From positions 15,128,001 through 15,192,000 of the forward strand of contig CP075493.1 of the NCBI GenBank assembly GCA_021613535.1: DNA of 64,000 nucleotides. The letters are read 5' to 3'. Position numbers and translations under genes: made by a program. The stretch comes from Adineta vaga (Eukaryota > Rotifera). The stretch's first letter is position 1. The number at the start of each line of letters is the position of its first letter. This document shows, piece after piece, positions 11,476-21,941 of this stretch. The notes under the pieces were generated by a model that saw only the letters and a list, made by a program, of their open reading frames with translations, had not been told where the DNA came from and did no database searches.

Positions 11476-12095
11476 TAAGTTCGCAATTACATGTATTTAT
11501 TATATCTATGCGTTTTCTTTATCTTCATTCTAGACGCTAATTTCGCAGGCCAAGTACCCGAACAAAAATGACTCAAAATTGAACGCTATTTGATCATTAT
11601 AATCACTATCTTTTACAGAAATTATTTTAAATAATATATCGATACATACTTCTGTAATACTTTTAAGACAAAAATAAAAATGAATTGATCACTCTAGACA
11701 TTAATTGATATTGTAGGGTGTGAGTCATCACTCGAAATATGAAGCAGTGCTGCGTATTCTATCCTGCCATTCGATCACTACACGTCTGATTATATTCTAT
11801 GGGAAACTGAAATGAAAATGTGGGGTGCTCTGTGAGCATTCCTTCTATTGTGTTTCTCCGTAAGTCTGAGTCCTATGTACAAGATGATTGTCTACAGAAC
11901 ATCAAATAAGTTTATACTGAAAAGTGTAGGTTGAGCTATTTTTCAGATGATTCTTTCACAGAAAGTTTGACAAAACAACAGAAAAATAAATTCAAAAAAT
12001 TTGTTCCAGGTTAAATTGAAAACGTATGAGCAACATGTTTTTCATTTTGTTCGCTGAACCCATAGTCCTACGATCTAGCTTGGACGATAAGCGGA
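11476..12095. other. Intergenic region
   Basis: AT-rich, without a credible gene. A single telomere-like arm (GTAGGGTGTGAGTC) occurs at about 11714-11728 without a matching C-rich arm. Confidence 0.4.
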
Positions 12096-12571
12096 TCACT
12101 GATGTTTGTAATAAGTGCCACCACCACCACCACAAAAACAAAGAAAGAGACTGACACCAATTAGAGGATAATCCACTTGGGCTTGACCCTTGGCAGCAAA
12201 AACAATACCAGTAATAAGGGGAGCAACGAAGATAAGAAGACAACAAAACAAAGCAATAGCAATAACAAAACCATCACCACCACCACCACCTCGAACTTTG
12301 TTAACGTTCTCTTGCGAAAGAGAAGAAGAATTATCAGGTATGGTAATTAGCACCGATTCTAAATGTACGTAAACCATCTTATCGATCACTTAGAAGACAA
12401 ATGATTCGATTTCTTGAGAAGGGTGTGGTGAGTTAAAAGAGAACACTCACAAATACAGCGTTTACCCACACCCACATCGTCAAGATGATTGAAGAAGAGA
12501 AAGAGATGTGTAGTTATTTGGATTTTACCTGTAGTTTTGGCACTGGTTGTCGCATCAGTAATGGTAGAAAT
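12096..12571 (-). CDS. Small Gly-rich membrane protein (3' exons)
   Basis: Exons on the minus strand: 12571-12529 (Ser/Thr-rich linker, STITDATTSAKTT) and 12388-12096 (stop TGA). The second exon encodes a short extracellular-like segment, a poly-Gly turn, a strong transmembrane helix (FVIAIALFCCLLIFVAPLIT), a second hydrophobic stretch (LIGVSLFLCFC) and a second poly-Gly run before the end. No family recognised. The intron between the two exons (140 bp) is largely filled by a telomere-like hairpin. Further 5' exons beyond 12571 are likely but were not found. Confidence 0.5.
12413..12485. repeat. Telomere-like inverted-repeat hairpin within an intron
   Basis: Left arm CTTGAGAAGGGTGTGGTGAG, right arm CCCACACCCACATCGTCAAG. 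The outer CTTGAG/TCAAG boxes match the family terminus. It occupies half of a 140-bp intron, between donor 12528 and acceptor 12389 on the minus strand. Confidence 0.75.
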
Positions 12572-14662
12572 CTAAAATAAGACATTATCTCATGCATACG
12601 TAGGTTATACAGAAAGTTATGAGCAGGAGAAAAACTCGAGCCGTTTCCTTTCTACGAACTAGTCTCGGATGATAACTTTGATATAGACGTTTAGGAAGTA
12701 TACGCGAGTAATGGTAAATCTCTCTATCTCTTCTAACTAACACAAACAACATACTCAGTTTTACCATTACTTCGGTACAGCCGTTGCATTTCTTTATCAA
12801 AGCTGGTACTCAAAAGCAATTTGTCAACACTTCTTTGCTGAGGATAAAAAACGATGTCACAGCACTACTGACCTAGCCTGTGGCTGCGATTTCTGTTACT
12901 GATGAAGGGATACACACAAATATCAATCCGAATATGCAGTTTCCAAGATTAGTTTCGTTTTATTCCGGAGTTGGGATCCGTACAAGTACATCAGAGAAAA
13001 ACCTTTTACGTGGTTTTCAAGTACTTTGATATCTTATCATCGATTTCATTACTGATTATAGGTCTGTATATCATTTCTATTTCACAACTAAACCCGCATT
13101 TGCATTCCTCAACCTTCTCAAATCTTTTTGCGATGCGATGGTTAGAGCGATGCATGTTAGTGAAGAAGTAAAGTAATTAGAAAATCGGGTAGTCTCTGAC
13201 CTCAAGTCAACTCCTAATAATTATAAACATTCTTTTTCTCATCGATGGTACTACTAGTTATATTGAAAATCAGATGATCCCGCACAAGGATATGGATAAC
13301 TTTTCAGAATAAACAGAGACACAGAGTGCGTGAAAAACTACCTTTATTGTACTTAAGGTATAAGTAAATCTGTTTTTGAATGGTGTATCAGTATAGGTAG
13401 CAGTATTCTTTGTGAAGTACAAGTAAACGTATTTGCATCCTTCCTCTGCAGTAAAATCGTGTAGTAAACATCCAAAATGTTAGCCCTTAAAAATTCGGTC
13501 AACATTTTATACAATAAGAGTATTCTTCATTATGTCTTGGTGGTACGACCGCGATCTCTCGAAGTCGGGCTCGATAGCTTAGAATCTTTGAGTTTTATGT
13601 GAGAAAAGAGCTGATGAAAAGCGTTATATCGATAATTTTGATTAGTTCTTCGAAGACTACCATTCTCGATGGTCATTGTTCGGTTGCAGGGAAAAAATCA
13701 AATCTATCAATGCCAGACTGTACATAAATATATCAGATTCGTGTTTCCGACCGAGTTCGACCCAGCTATCGATCAGTCTAAGCTCCATATCGCATCTGAG
13801 CAAAAAAAATTTTCGGATCTTTTTCAGCATTTCGTAGAGCATGAAAACTTTCATTACATGTTCCCGAATCGCCCGGGACTGATCTCGTTTAAGGAAATAC
13901 CAGGCGACCTATTGTTGAATCCGAGATGTCATGATAAGCTATTTCTAACGCCTTTGCTACGTTAGCGTCTGAATCAATAAAAGATTTACACTATTTCGAA
14001 CATGTTCTTTTCTCCAATTCTCACACTTTATCTTCTGGTATTTTCGACAGAAAACATTTTTAATCTATCCTAGAGTTGTCTCAATAAATATCTATGGCAT
14101 CATTATTTCACTGAAGATGACCAACACTACAAACTCGACTCTGACTAACTTTTCAATGGTAGATTGAAATGAGCTAGAAAGTTGAATTTAGTAGTTTCTG
14201 AACTTGATCTCTCAAATTCATGTCAAATGTCGAAAATATTTTTTTTGTTCAGTGTCTCGACTAAATTAATTGGTGATGGCGAATTCCTCTAAACTTTTAA
14301 GAACAAAGACTGAAAGAGGAAAACATTTCTGTACAGAACTCGTTTACTGGAAACTGAAGCTATTTTGCGTTCTCGTGTAGGACTTAATAATGCTTCCTAA
14401 AATAGTCTAAAAACTGACTCTAGCAGTAAAAATTATAACGTTCGACTGAATCTGAAGTACTCACCTGCATCGTTTTGCTTTACACAAGAGCGAGTTTGTC
14501 GTCAAATGAGAAATTGAAAGTTATTAAATATTCTCTTATTCAGAGATAACATTACACATTTCTCGTCTTTCGACGAAGAAAAGATCACTTTTTCCAAATT
14601 CTTAGAAGCTGCTCGACGCTCGCTTATCTGTTTTTTATTGTCGGGTTATTTTTTGAATGGAA
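12572..14662. other. Gene-poor region with one possible gene remnant
   Basis: About 2.1 kb with no recognised gene. A 98-codon open frame at 13669-13965 (plus strand) has protein-like composition (YIRFVFPTEFDPAIDQSKL, then FPNRPGLISFKEIPGDLLL) but no family I can name; it could be a fragment. The LTR retrotransposon begins immediately to the right. Confidence 0.3.
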
Positions 14663-14667
14663 AAAGC

Positions 14668-14833
14668 TGTTATGTTCGCTATATCGAGATAGAAAGACGT
14701 GAGTGAATATAGTCCGTTAGAACATAACTGCCCGTTATCTTTATTTTCCAACAACTTATATAATAACAGTAACAAAGAGAAAATGAAAACGAAAGAAATA
14801 ACAAAATGTAGATAGATGTCATCAACTATAACA
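14668..14833 (-). repeat. 3' LTR
   Basis: 166-bp direct repeat, identical by eye to 23568-23733. Its plus-strand ends are TGTTATG and TATAACA. Confidence 0.95.
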
Positions 14834-15025
14834 CCCTTCCTGTTCCAGAAAAAAAGGTTTTTAGTTAACAAAAAACTTTTTTTTGAAAGACTAGATGAAG
14901 AATTCGACAAAAGAATCTGACATTTCACGACTAGAAAATAACAATTTCAAATATCACAAAGAAAGAACACATAGGCACAGGAAAGGAGAGAAAGAAAGAG
15001 AAAATTAACACCGGCAGCTGGAAGA

Positions 15026-16903
15026 TCACCATCGGTATTTGTTTTTGTAATAATAAAAGCTTCGACGATTAAAGATGTTTGTTGCTAAATCATGTTCAGC
15101 TTGTCGTTGAGTATCTTCATTTCGTAAGCCCACTACCACGTCATCATTATCCTTCTTCATATGTACAAATGGTATTTGGTACAATCGAAGAATTTTTCGA
15201 ATCATAAATGCTTTGAATCGATAATAGGATTTTCTTCGTATTGGATGATCGAATCTGTGTTTCTTTTGTTGTCGAGCGTGTTTTCTGTTGTGTCGAATTT
15301 TTGCTGGTCGACTTCTTCTTTGATAAGCGGATTTTCGTTGAGATTCAGCTGGTTCATTCGATTCAATTTGTTGATCATCAATAATATCTTGAACATCTTG
15401 TATAACTAAAACTCCATCGGATTCAACTTGTTGATTTGTATCATCAGCAGCTGCTAATGTAATTGTTTCACGTGGACCATCAGGAATATTTTCAGGATCA
15501 AGTCGAGGTTCATCGACTGATCCCAATTTATGTTCAGCATCTAATGGCTCTACCAGTTGATGGAGATAAATTTCTTCATTTCCATCTTCATCCGATATAT
15601 CTTCTAAATCATCGTTCAATACTTTTCTAAATAATTGACCATCTATATTCTTGACTTTTTTCCCATTCCTTGTGTTACTGTTGTTGATGATTGATGAGGT
15701 AAATGGTGTTGTAGAAGATCTAAATGGTGCAGGTGTTGAAGATGGTATACATGAAGATGTTGGTAAAGCTAGAAATAATTCAACAAGATTAGTTTTTTCT
15801 AATTTTTCAAATGTCCAATATTCCATGACAGGTTTAACTAGATATGTTGTCGCCAAGCAATCATAAATCAAATAATTCGCCCATTTCTCTCGTGTTGAAC
15901 TTGATAATGGCGAGTGTTTTGGATCAATCGATGTAGACCAGTGATTAACGGTTATCGATTTGTCGATAAAAACATGAGCAACATAAGCCAATGCTAATTG
16001 CAGCGACCATTTTTCGGTTAATCGATATGGACTAGCTTCATGACATGTGCAGCTAGATAAAGAGTTGTTCATTCTTGTTGCTACAACAGTATCAACATGT
16101 TGATCATCCGACAGGTCACTTGTCCCGCATCGGGACAGTGCCCAATTATACCATGATGGAAATAATAATTGAATATTTCTTTGAGTTGCTTCAATTGGAT
16201 ATTTAAATAAATCATTGATTTTAATCAACGATAATTCGTAATCCATTGAGCCCCAAGAATAAATTGTATTAGTAGATCTAAAGATTAATTCAAACAATTG
16301 TTTAATCGTTACTTTACTCGATGAATCATTTGATGGCATGTGCTCGAGTTCGAATAGAATTACAAACATCGGCAGAACACGTGGTAATGATTGTACTTGG
16401 ATGATCACTACGTTGTTCGTAGCTTTTTCTCCTTCAGTATCAATGGTGAACTGATTACATTGCTTAACGTGATTAATTATCGTATGAATTTTATCACTGG
16501 TAGTATATTTATTAACATATTTTATCTCAAACATATCTGGTGGTACATGAAATGGTCTATATTTTTGTTGAAGTTGGAAATTTCTGTCCGCTTTTGCTGT
16601 TGTACGTTGTTGACTAAAAGATCGATGATATGGTGATGATGTTGATGGATGTTCAGGAGCCGATCGATGATATGGTGATGATGTTGATGGATGTTCACGA
16701 GCAGATCGATGATATGGTGATGATGTTGATGGATGTTCACGAGCAGATCGATGATATGGTGATGATGTTGATGGATGTTCACGAGCCGATCGATGATATG
16801 GTGATGATGTTGATGGATGTTCACGAGCAGATCGATGATATGGTGATGATGTTGATGAATGATGATAATGTGCTGGTGAATGTTGACGATGTGATCCAGA
16901 CAT
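15026..16903 (-). CDS. Retrotransposon ORF3: DEDDy-type 3'-5' exonuclease
   Basis: 625 residues. The N-terminus carries six copies of a 14-residue Ser/His/Pro repeat (PSTSSPYHRSARE type). The exonuclease domain follows, roughly residues 130-380. The first DEDD motif is FTIDTEGEK (Asp-Glu). A mid-domain YSWGSMDYELS follows. WSLQLALAYVAHVF and the final YLIYDCLATTYL match the RNase D/WRN-like family, where Exo III is YxxxD. An acidic low-complexity stretch (about 430-530) and a basic tail rich in Arg/Lys/Tyr follow. Enzymes of this fold trim RNA or single-stranded DNA 3' ends; the role in the element's cycle is unknown. It is separated from pol by 1.3 kb of noncoding DNA, so it is probably expressed from its own or a spliced transcript. 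Confidence 0.85.
   Translation of the reverse strand: MSGSHRQHSPAHYHHSSTSSPYHRSAREHPSTSSPYHRSAREHPSTSSPYHRSAREHPSTSSPYHRSAREHPSTSSPYHRSAPEHPSTSSPYHRSFSQQRTTAKADRNFQLQQKYRPFHVPPDMFEIKYVNKYTTSDKIHTIINHVKQCNQFTIDTEGEKATNNVVIIQVQSLPRVLPMFVILFELEHMPSNDSSSKVTIKQLFELIFRSTNTIYSWGSMDYELSLIKINDLFKYPIEATQRNIQLLFPSWYNWALSRCGTSDLSDDQHVDTVVATRMNNSLSSCTCHEASPYRLTEKWSLQLALAYVAHVFIDKSITVNHWSTSIDPKHSPLSSSTREKWANYLIYDCLATTYLVKPVMEYWTFEKLEKTNLVELFLALPTSSCIPSSTPAPFRSSTTPFTSSIINNSNTRNGKKVKNIDGQLFRKVLNDDLEDISDEDGNEEIYLHQLVEPLDAEHKLGSVDEPRLDPENIPDGPRETITLAAADDTNQQVESDGVLVIQDVQDIIDDQQIESNEPAESQRKSAYQRRSRPAKIRHNRKHARQQKKHRFDHPIRRKSYYRFKAFMIRKILRLYQIPFVHMKKDNDDVVVGLRNEDTQRQAEHDLATNIFNRRSFYYYKNKYRW
16621..16872 (-). repeat. 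Six-copy 42-bp in-frame tandem repeat in ORF3
   Basis: Unit of 42 bp beginning ATCGATGATATGGTGATGAT on the plus strand at 16621, 16663, 16705, 16747, 16789 and 16831. Near-perfect copies encode the 14-residue repeat of the exonuclease N-terminus. The period is a multiple of three, so copy number can change without frameshift. Confidence 0.9.
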
Positions 16904-18194
16904 AATAATGTTTATTTAAGAAAATATAATTCCCAAAGTAATAAATCAATAGATGAACAAATTTGACCAGATCGATCAGGAATTAAATAATCATGTCCAG
17001 GTTCACGAACAAATAAATGAATATAATCAGGTTCACGAACAAATAAATGAATATAATCAGGTTCACGAACAAATAAATGAATATAATGTAATAAACAAAT
17101 ACACTATATAATAATTCAAAATGTTTGTTCTTTCTTCCACTTAGTTCATAATAAGTAAGTCATATTCAACATAGATAAACATATAGTGTAATTCAATATA
17201 TGAAGATAGATTTTGAAGATAAACCATGATCTCGGTGAATAATTGAATTTTTCGATAGAAAGCCAAATAACAATGAAGATAGATGAGCAAGTAGATGAAT
17301 TGTTGGGAGAATTTGACCAATAACAATATAATTCAAATTCGAATAAACAACAATTGATAATGAATTTTTCGTACGAGATGAAGATGAAGGTGTAAGTGAA
17401 ACAATAAATCGATCCAACAAAAAGAAAATAATTCTTGATAAATAAACCAGATGTTCAAGTAAACGATTTAAATTGAATCGTTAATGAAGATTTAGATTTG
17501 AATTAAAAAATGTGTTGATGTATGTGAACGAATCTAAACATAAATAGAAATAATAAATAATTATGTGTGCAAGTAAACAAATGATTAATGTCAATGAACA
17601 ATGGAAATAAATAATAAATAATAAGCAAGTGAACCATGGATTATATCGATCAGTTCATTGTTAATTCATGGAATATAATTACTATTGATTGGCCGAAAAC
17701 TATCAGCGATAGCCATTGGTCAAGAGATGTGATCAATAGCCGTTGGTCATTCTGTTGGACGAAATTCACTTGTTACATAATGTTGATCATAGATGTCATT
17801 AACATCTTGATGAGTTAATCCTTAATCTGGTTGGCTCGACTCAGGAACGAATCTCGAAAGAAGGTTCCCATTCAATTTATTTCGTAAATTTTGATTTTTC
17901 ATTCCTAAATTTTAACCCTTTTCACAATTAATATTCTTGATATAACATTGATAATTCAGTGTGCACTTATTGAAATTTCAATGTACTTCATTTCTTGATA
18001 TTCCATATTGTTTTATATCAGTCGTTGCGCACCAACTAATTCAAATCAATACAAATATCATATGATGATTCATTTCCAATATTAACATGAAAATAATTAT
18101 CAATTAATAAATGATAATGGTGATAAAATCATCGATAAAAATACTTGTAAAAATATTAATAAAGATATTACTAAAATTATTGAAACATTTGGTT
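16904..18194 (-). other. Noncoding spacer between pol and ORF3
   Basis: AT-rich 1.3 kb inside the retrotransposon, with no ORF of note. It includes a three-copy 30-bp tandem repeat at 16999-17088 whose unit begins AGGTTCACGAACAAATAAAT. It may hold the ORF3 promoter or splice signals; none is identifiable by eye. Confidence 0.6.
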
Positions 18195-21100
18195 TTATTG
18201 ATTTGATTTCACGACATAAATGGGTCTAATATCATTTATGTGTACTTGTGTTTCAATTTGAGTTATTTCATCTTTAACGATATAAACAGGATGTTGATCA
18301 CGAATAATAATTTGTGGTGTTACTGAATATTTTGGTTCTAATTTATTCTTTAATCCATGTTTTCGAATCAAAACTCGATCATCAATTGAGTAATGAGGAT
18401 CAGAACGTTGTTTATCATAACGTGTTTTGTATTGATGTTGTCGATTCATAATGTTTTCGTGTGCATTCCGATGTATCAACTTCACATTTTTCTTCAATTG
18501 CTCATAATAATCGTTTGGCTTTCGAAATGTAAATGCTGATGTTGGTCGATCTGCAGGTAATCTTGGTTCTCGTCCAAATAATAATTCAAATGGTGAATAT
18601 TGAGTTGTCGAATGGCATCCAGTATTATATGCAAATACTACTGGTGCTAAAAATTCATCCCAATTATTGTTTTCTCTGTCTTGAAGTTTGGCAATCTGTG
18701 GAATAAATGTAGCATTAAATCGTTCCACCATTCCATTCGATTGCGGGTGATATGTAGTTGAATACGTGTGGTTATATCCAACTAAATTTGACATCGCTTC
18801 CATCAATTGATTGTGGAAGTGTGTTCCTTGATCGGATAATATAACTGCCGGTACCCCGTATTTGCAAATATATTCATTAAATAATGTTTCAGCAGTTGTT
18901 TGTGCTGAGCAATCAGGTACAGCAACAGCCACTATCCATCTTGTAAAGTAATCTGTAATGCATAATACATATTGATTTCCGCGAGGTGTTTGCTTAAGTG
19001 GACCACAATAGTCTATTCCGATTAATTGAAACGGTCCTTCAGGTGGAGGAATTGGTTGTAATCGACCAGGTTTCTTCAATCGACTAACATTGTATTGTTG
19101 ACAAGGTAAACATGATTGTATATATTGAGTAATCGACTGCTTCATATTTGGCCACCAAAATCTATTTTTGATCTTTAAATATGTTCTTTGAACACCAAAA
19201 TGTCCACTGAGTGGATGACTATGATAGATTTGAAGAATATTCTGTATCATAGATGAAGGTAAATAAATTACTTTCTTCTTCGTATTACAACTAACATGCA
19301 TCATTAATAATTTGTATAATAAACCATCTTTTACTTCATAAGAGCTTGCACCTGGATTCTTCTTGACTTCCACGATTTTCTGCTGAATAATTTGATCTTT
19401 TTCTTGTTCAATTTTCAATTGTTCCATATCGAATTCTTTTTTCTCACCATCTTGAGATGGAGAATCTTTCTTTTCATCGGTTTCTTCTATTGCAATTGAT
19501 GATGGTGTTTTCTTTTTCTTTGTTGGTACGCTTGTTGTTGAATGTTGATCTTGTGTTAATTGTAATTTCTTTGTTTTTGATCTTGTTACAACAGCTCCAG
19601 CTAGTGGAGGAATTCCATCAGGAACACGTCCGATATCAGTCGGTTCCCCTAGGTTTCGTCGAATAATACCATAATCTTCATCAAATATTTCTTCTTCTCT
19701 CCGAATCGGATTACGAGATAGATAATCAGCTAAACAATTATGTTGACCTTTGATGTGAATAATTTTTTCGATGTTAAATTCTTGTAATAATATTGATATA
19801 CGATCAACTCTTCGATTCTTCACACTCGAATTCATCATGTTACATAATGGACAATGATCAGTGTAAATAATAATTGATCTTCCTATTAAATAAGGTCGCA
19901 TACGTTGAAAACACATCCATATTGCTAATGCTTCTAGTTCAATTGGATCATATCTTCTTTGGGTGGAAGATGTTACTTGTGAATGATAATAAAGATTCTT
20001 AATTTCACCATTAATGTTTTGCTGTAAGGTTCCTCCAATACCAAGTTTCGATGCATCCGTTGTCAAGATAACTGGATAATTATCATTCGGATAATCGAGA
20101 AATAATGGTGTTGTTGTTAGAAATTGTTTCAATCGTAGGAATGCTTCATGTTGTGGTTCTTGCCATTTGAAATTTTTCCTATTTTCTTTGGTTAAATTTG
20201 TTACTTTATGTATAGGTGCAGCTATAGATGCAAACTGAGGAATGAACTTCCTATACCATGATAAAGCTCCCAGGAACTTATTTGCTTCTACTAATGTAGA
20301 AGGTTCCCTTAAATTCATAATTGATTGTATTCTTTCGTTATTTGGTTGAAAACCTTCTTCTGATATAATATGAGATAAATAATCGATTTTCCGATGGAAG
20401 AATTTGCATTTCGGTGGATTCAGTTGAAAATTATATTTGGATAACACATATAATAATTGTCGTATGTGATCGAGATGTTCTTCGAATGAATGAGAGAATA
20501 CGACTATATCATCAATATAAACTAATGAAAATTCTCGACAAGGTTTTAAAATATCTGCCATAACTCTTTGAAATGATGGTGGACTATTCTTCAATCCTTG
20601 AGCTAATACATTCCATTCATATAAACCATCAGCAGTAATAAATGCTGTTTTATGTTTATCTTCTTCTTTGATTGGTATCTGCCAAAATCCACTCTTCATA
20701 TCTAATTTGGAGAAGAATTTGTAACCACTACCTAATCTTCGTATTGTTTGTTCCATGTTTGGTAATGGATGATTATCTTTAATTGTGATGTTGTTTAATT
20801 TCTTGTAATCAACCACCATACGCCATGATCCATCATGTTTAGCTACCAGTAATGCTGGTGCTGCGTATGGAGAATAAGATTTCCGAATTAAACCATGATA
20901 TAATAGTTCCTGAACGAGCTTGTACATTTCTTCTTCTTTGTGAGGAGTTGAATAATATGGTCTTGATGATGGTGGTGGATGATCAAGTGTTTTAATTTCA
21001 TGTAGCTTCACATTAATAGCTATTGCAGGTTTGCTTGTATCGAGAAGTTTTTCATGTTGATGGAGGATCGTCTCGATTTCTTCTCTTTGTGTTGAATTGG

Positions 21101-21941
21101 TAATGTGTCGAGTTAACTTGTTGATGTTGTCGTTAACTAGCTGACGATCAATAGATGTACATTTGTTAAAGGATAATGCAGGAACTGTTGTTGTACCAAG
21201 TATGAGACCTTTTGGTACAGTATAAGAATATGATGTTGGATTATATATTGAAATATGTGATGTCTGTTGATTGACAATTGCTATATTGTTTAATAAAATC
21301 ATTGGTGATCGTCGTGATAATTCATATGATGGACGAAATGAAACCTTGGCTGATGATATTCCTACATTAACTGGTATTGAAACTGTTCTCCTTGGTGGAA
21401 TATAAGTATGGCGAATTGTTCGCGCTGGATAACGAATTTCTTCTTGATTAACATCGAATTGTAATGATATACGTTTTTCGTTATCACATATTGATATAAC
21501 CCGATCATTGGCATTGATTATAACTTTATATTTACTAATAAAATCCATTCCTAATATACATTCAGTACATAAATCTTTCACTAAATATGCTCTAATCGAA
21601 GTTGTCATATCACCTATAACAATATGTAAATCTAAAGTACCTAAGATAGAAATGGATGATTGTCCATCAGCCAAAGATGCACTCTTATGTTTTCGATTAA
21701 TAAATTGTTTACTATTTAACGTAGGTAATGCTTGTAAGGAAATAAAAGTTCGGTTTGCGCCTGTATCAATCATTGCTTTCATACATTTATTATTTATAAG
21801 AACATCAAGATAAAGCAATGATGTGTTTAATGTCGATGGATTGTCATGTAAAGTTTTGGAAGCAACACCATCGACCGATGCTTCCATTACTGAAAATGGG
21901 GACGGGTACAATCTCGGGCATAATGGCCGAAAGTACCACAA
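18195..21941 (-). CDS. pol: Retrotransposon pol polyprotein (PR-RT-RH-IN)
   Basis: 1248-codon frame. Domains in order: aspartic protease with DTGA at residues 59-62; reverse transcriptase with VYIDDIVVF at about 475; RNase H starting TTDASKLGIGG; integrase zinc-binding HHCC segment (HPLSGHFGVQ ... CLPCQQY, about 905-945); DDE core (IGIDYCGPL, ILSDQGTHFHN, HPQSNGMVERFN) and a GPY/F-like C-terminal region without an obvious chromodomain. The gene order PR-RT-RH-IN is that of Ty3/gypsy elements. The frame overlaps the end of gag by 55 bases in a different phase, so expression probably needs ribosomal frameshifting. The natural N-terminus may lie near the Met at about 21887. No stops or frameshifts inside. 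Confidence 0.95.
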   Translation of the reverse strand: MWYFRPLCPRLYPSPFSVMEASVDGVASKTLHDNPSTLNTSLLYLDVLINNKCMKAMIDTGANRTFISLQALPTLNSKQFINRKHKSASLADGQSSISILGTLDLHIVIGDMTTSIRAYLVKDLCTECILGMDFISKYKVIINANDRVISICDNEKRISLQFDVNQEEIRYPARTIRHTYIPPRRTVSIPVNVGISSAKVSFRPSYELSRRSPMILLNNIAIVNQQTSHISIYNPTSYSYTVPKGLILGTTTVPALSFNKCTSIDRQLVNDNINKLTRHITNSTQREEIETILHQHEKLLDTSKPAIAINVKLHEIKTLDHPPPSSRPYYSTPHKEEEMYKLVQELLYHGLIRKSYSPYAAPALLVAKHDGSWRMVVDYKKLNNITIKDNHPLPNMEQTIRRLGSGYKFFSKLDMKSGFWQIPIKEEDKHKTAFITADGLYEWNVLAQGLKNSPPSFQRVMADILKPCREFSLVYIDDIVVFSHSFEEHLDHIRQLLYVLSKYNFQLNPPKCKFFHRKIDYLSHIISEEGFQPNNERIQSIMNLREPSTLVEANKFLGALSWYRKFIPQFASIAAPIHKVTNLTKENRKNFKWQEPQHEAFLRLKQFLTTTPLFLDYPNDNYPVILTTDASKLGIGGTLQQNINGEIKNLYYHSQVTSSTQRRYDPIELEALAIWMCFQRMRPYLIGRSIIIYTDHCPLCNMMNSSVKNRRVDRISILLQEFNIEKIIHIKGQHNCLADYLSRNPIRREEEIFDEDYGIIRRNLGEPTDIGRVPDGIPPLAGAVVTRSKTKKLQLTQDQHSTTSVPTKKKKTPSSIAIEETDEKKDSPSQDGEKKEFDMEQLKIEQEKDQIIQQKIVEVKKNPGASSYEVKDGLLYKLLMMHVSCNTKKKVIYLPSSMIQNILQIYHSHPLSGHFGVQRTYLKIKNRFWWPNMKQSITQYIQSCLPCQQYNVSRLKKPGRLQPIPPPEGPFQLIGIDYCGPLKQTPRGNQYVLCITDYFTRWIVAVAVPDCSAQTTAETLFNEYICKYGVPAVILSDQGTHFHNQLMEAMSNLVGYNHTYSTTYHPQSNGMVERFNATFIPQIAKLQDRENNNWDEFLAPVVFAYNTGCHSTTQYSPFELLFGREPRLPADRPTSAFTFRKPNDYYEQLKKNVKLIHRNAHENIMNRQHQYKTRYDKQRSDPHYSIDDRVLIRKHGLKNKLEPKYSVTPQIIIRDQHPVYIVKDEITQIETQVHINDIRPIYVVKSNQ

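Noticed and set aside
16522-16905. His-rich and Met/Asp-rich frames over the 42-bp repeat
   Set aside because: Shadows of the tandem repeat that encodes the ORF3 N-terminus.
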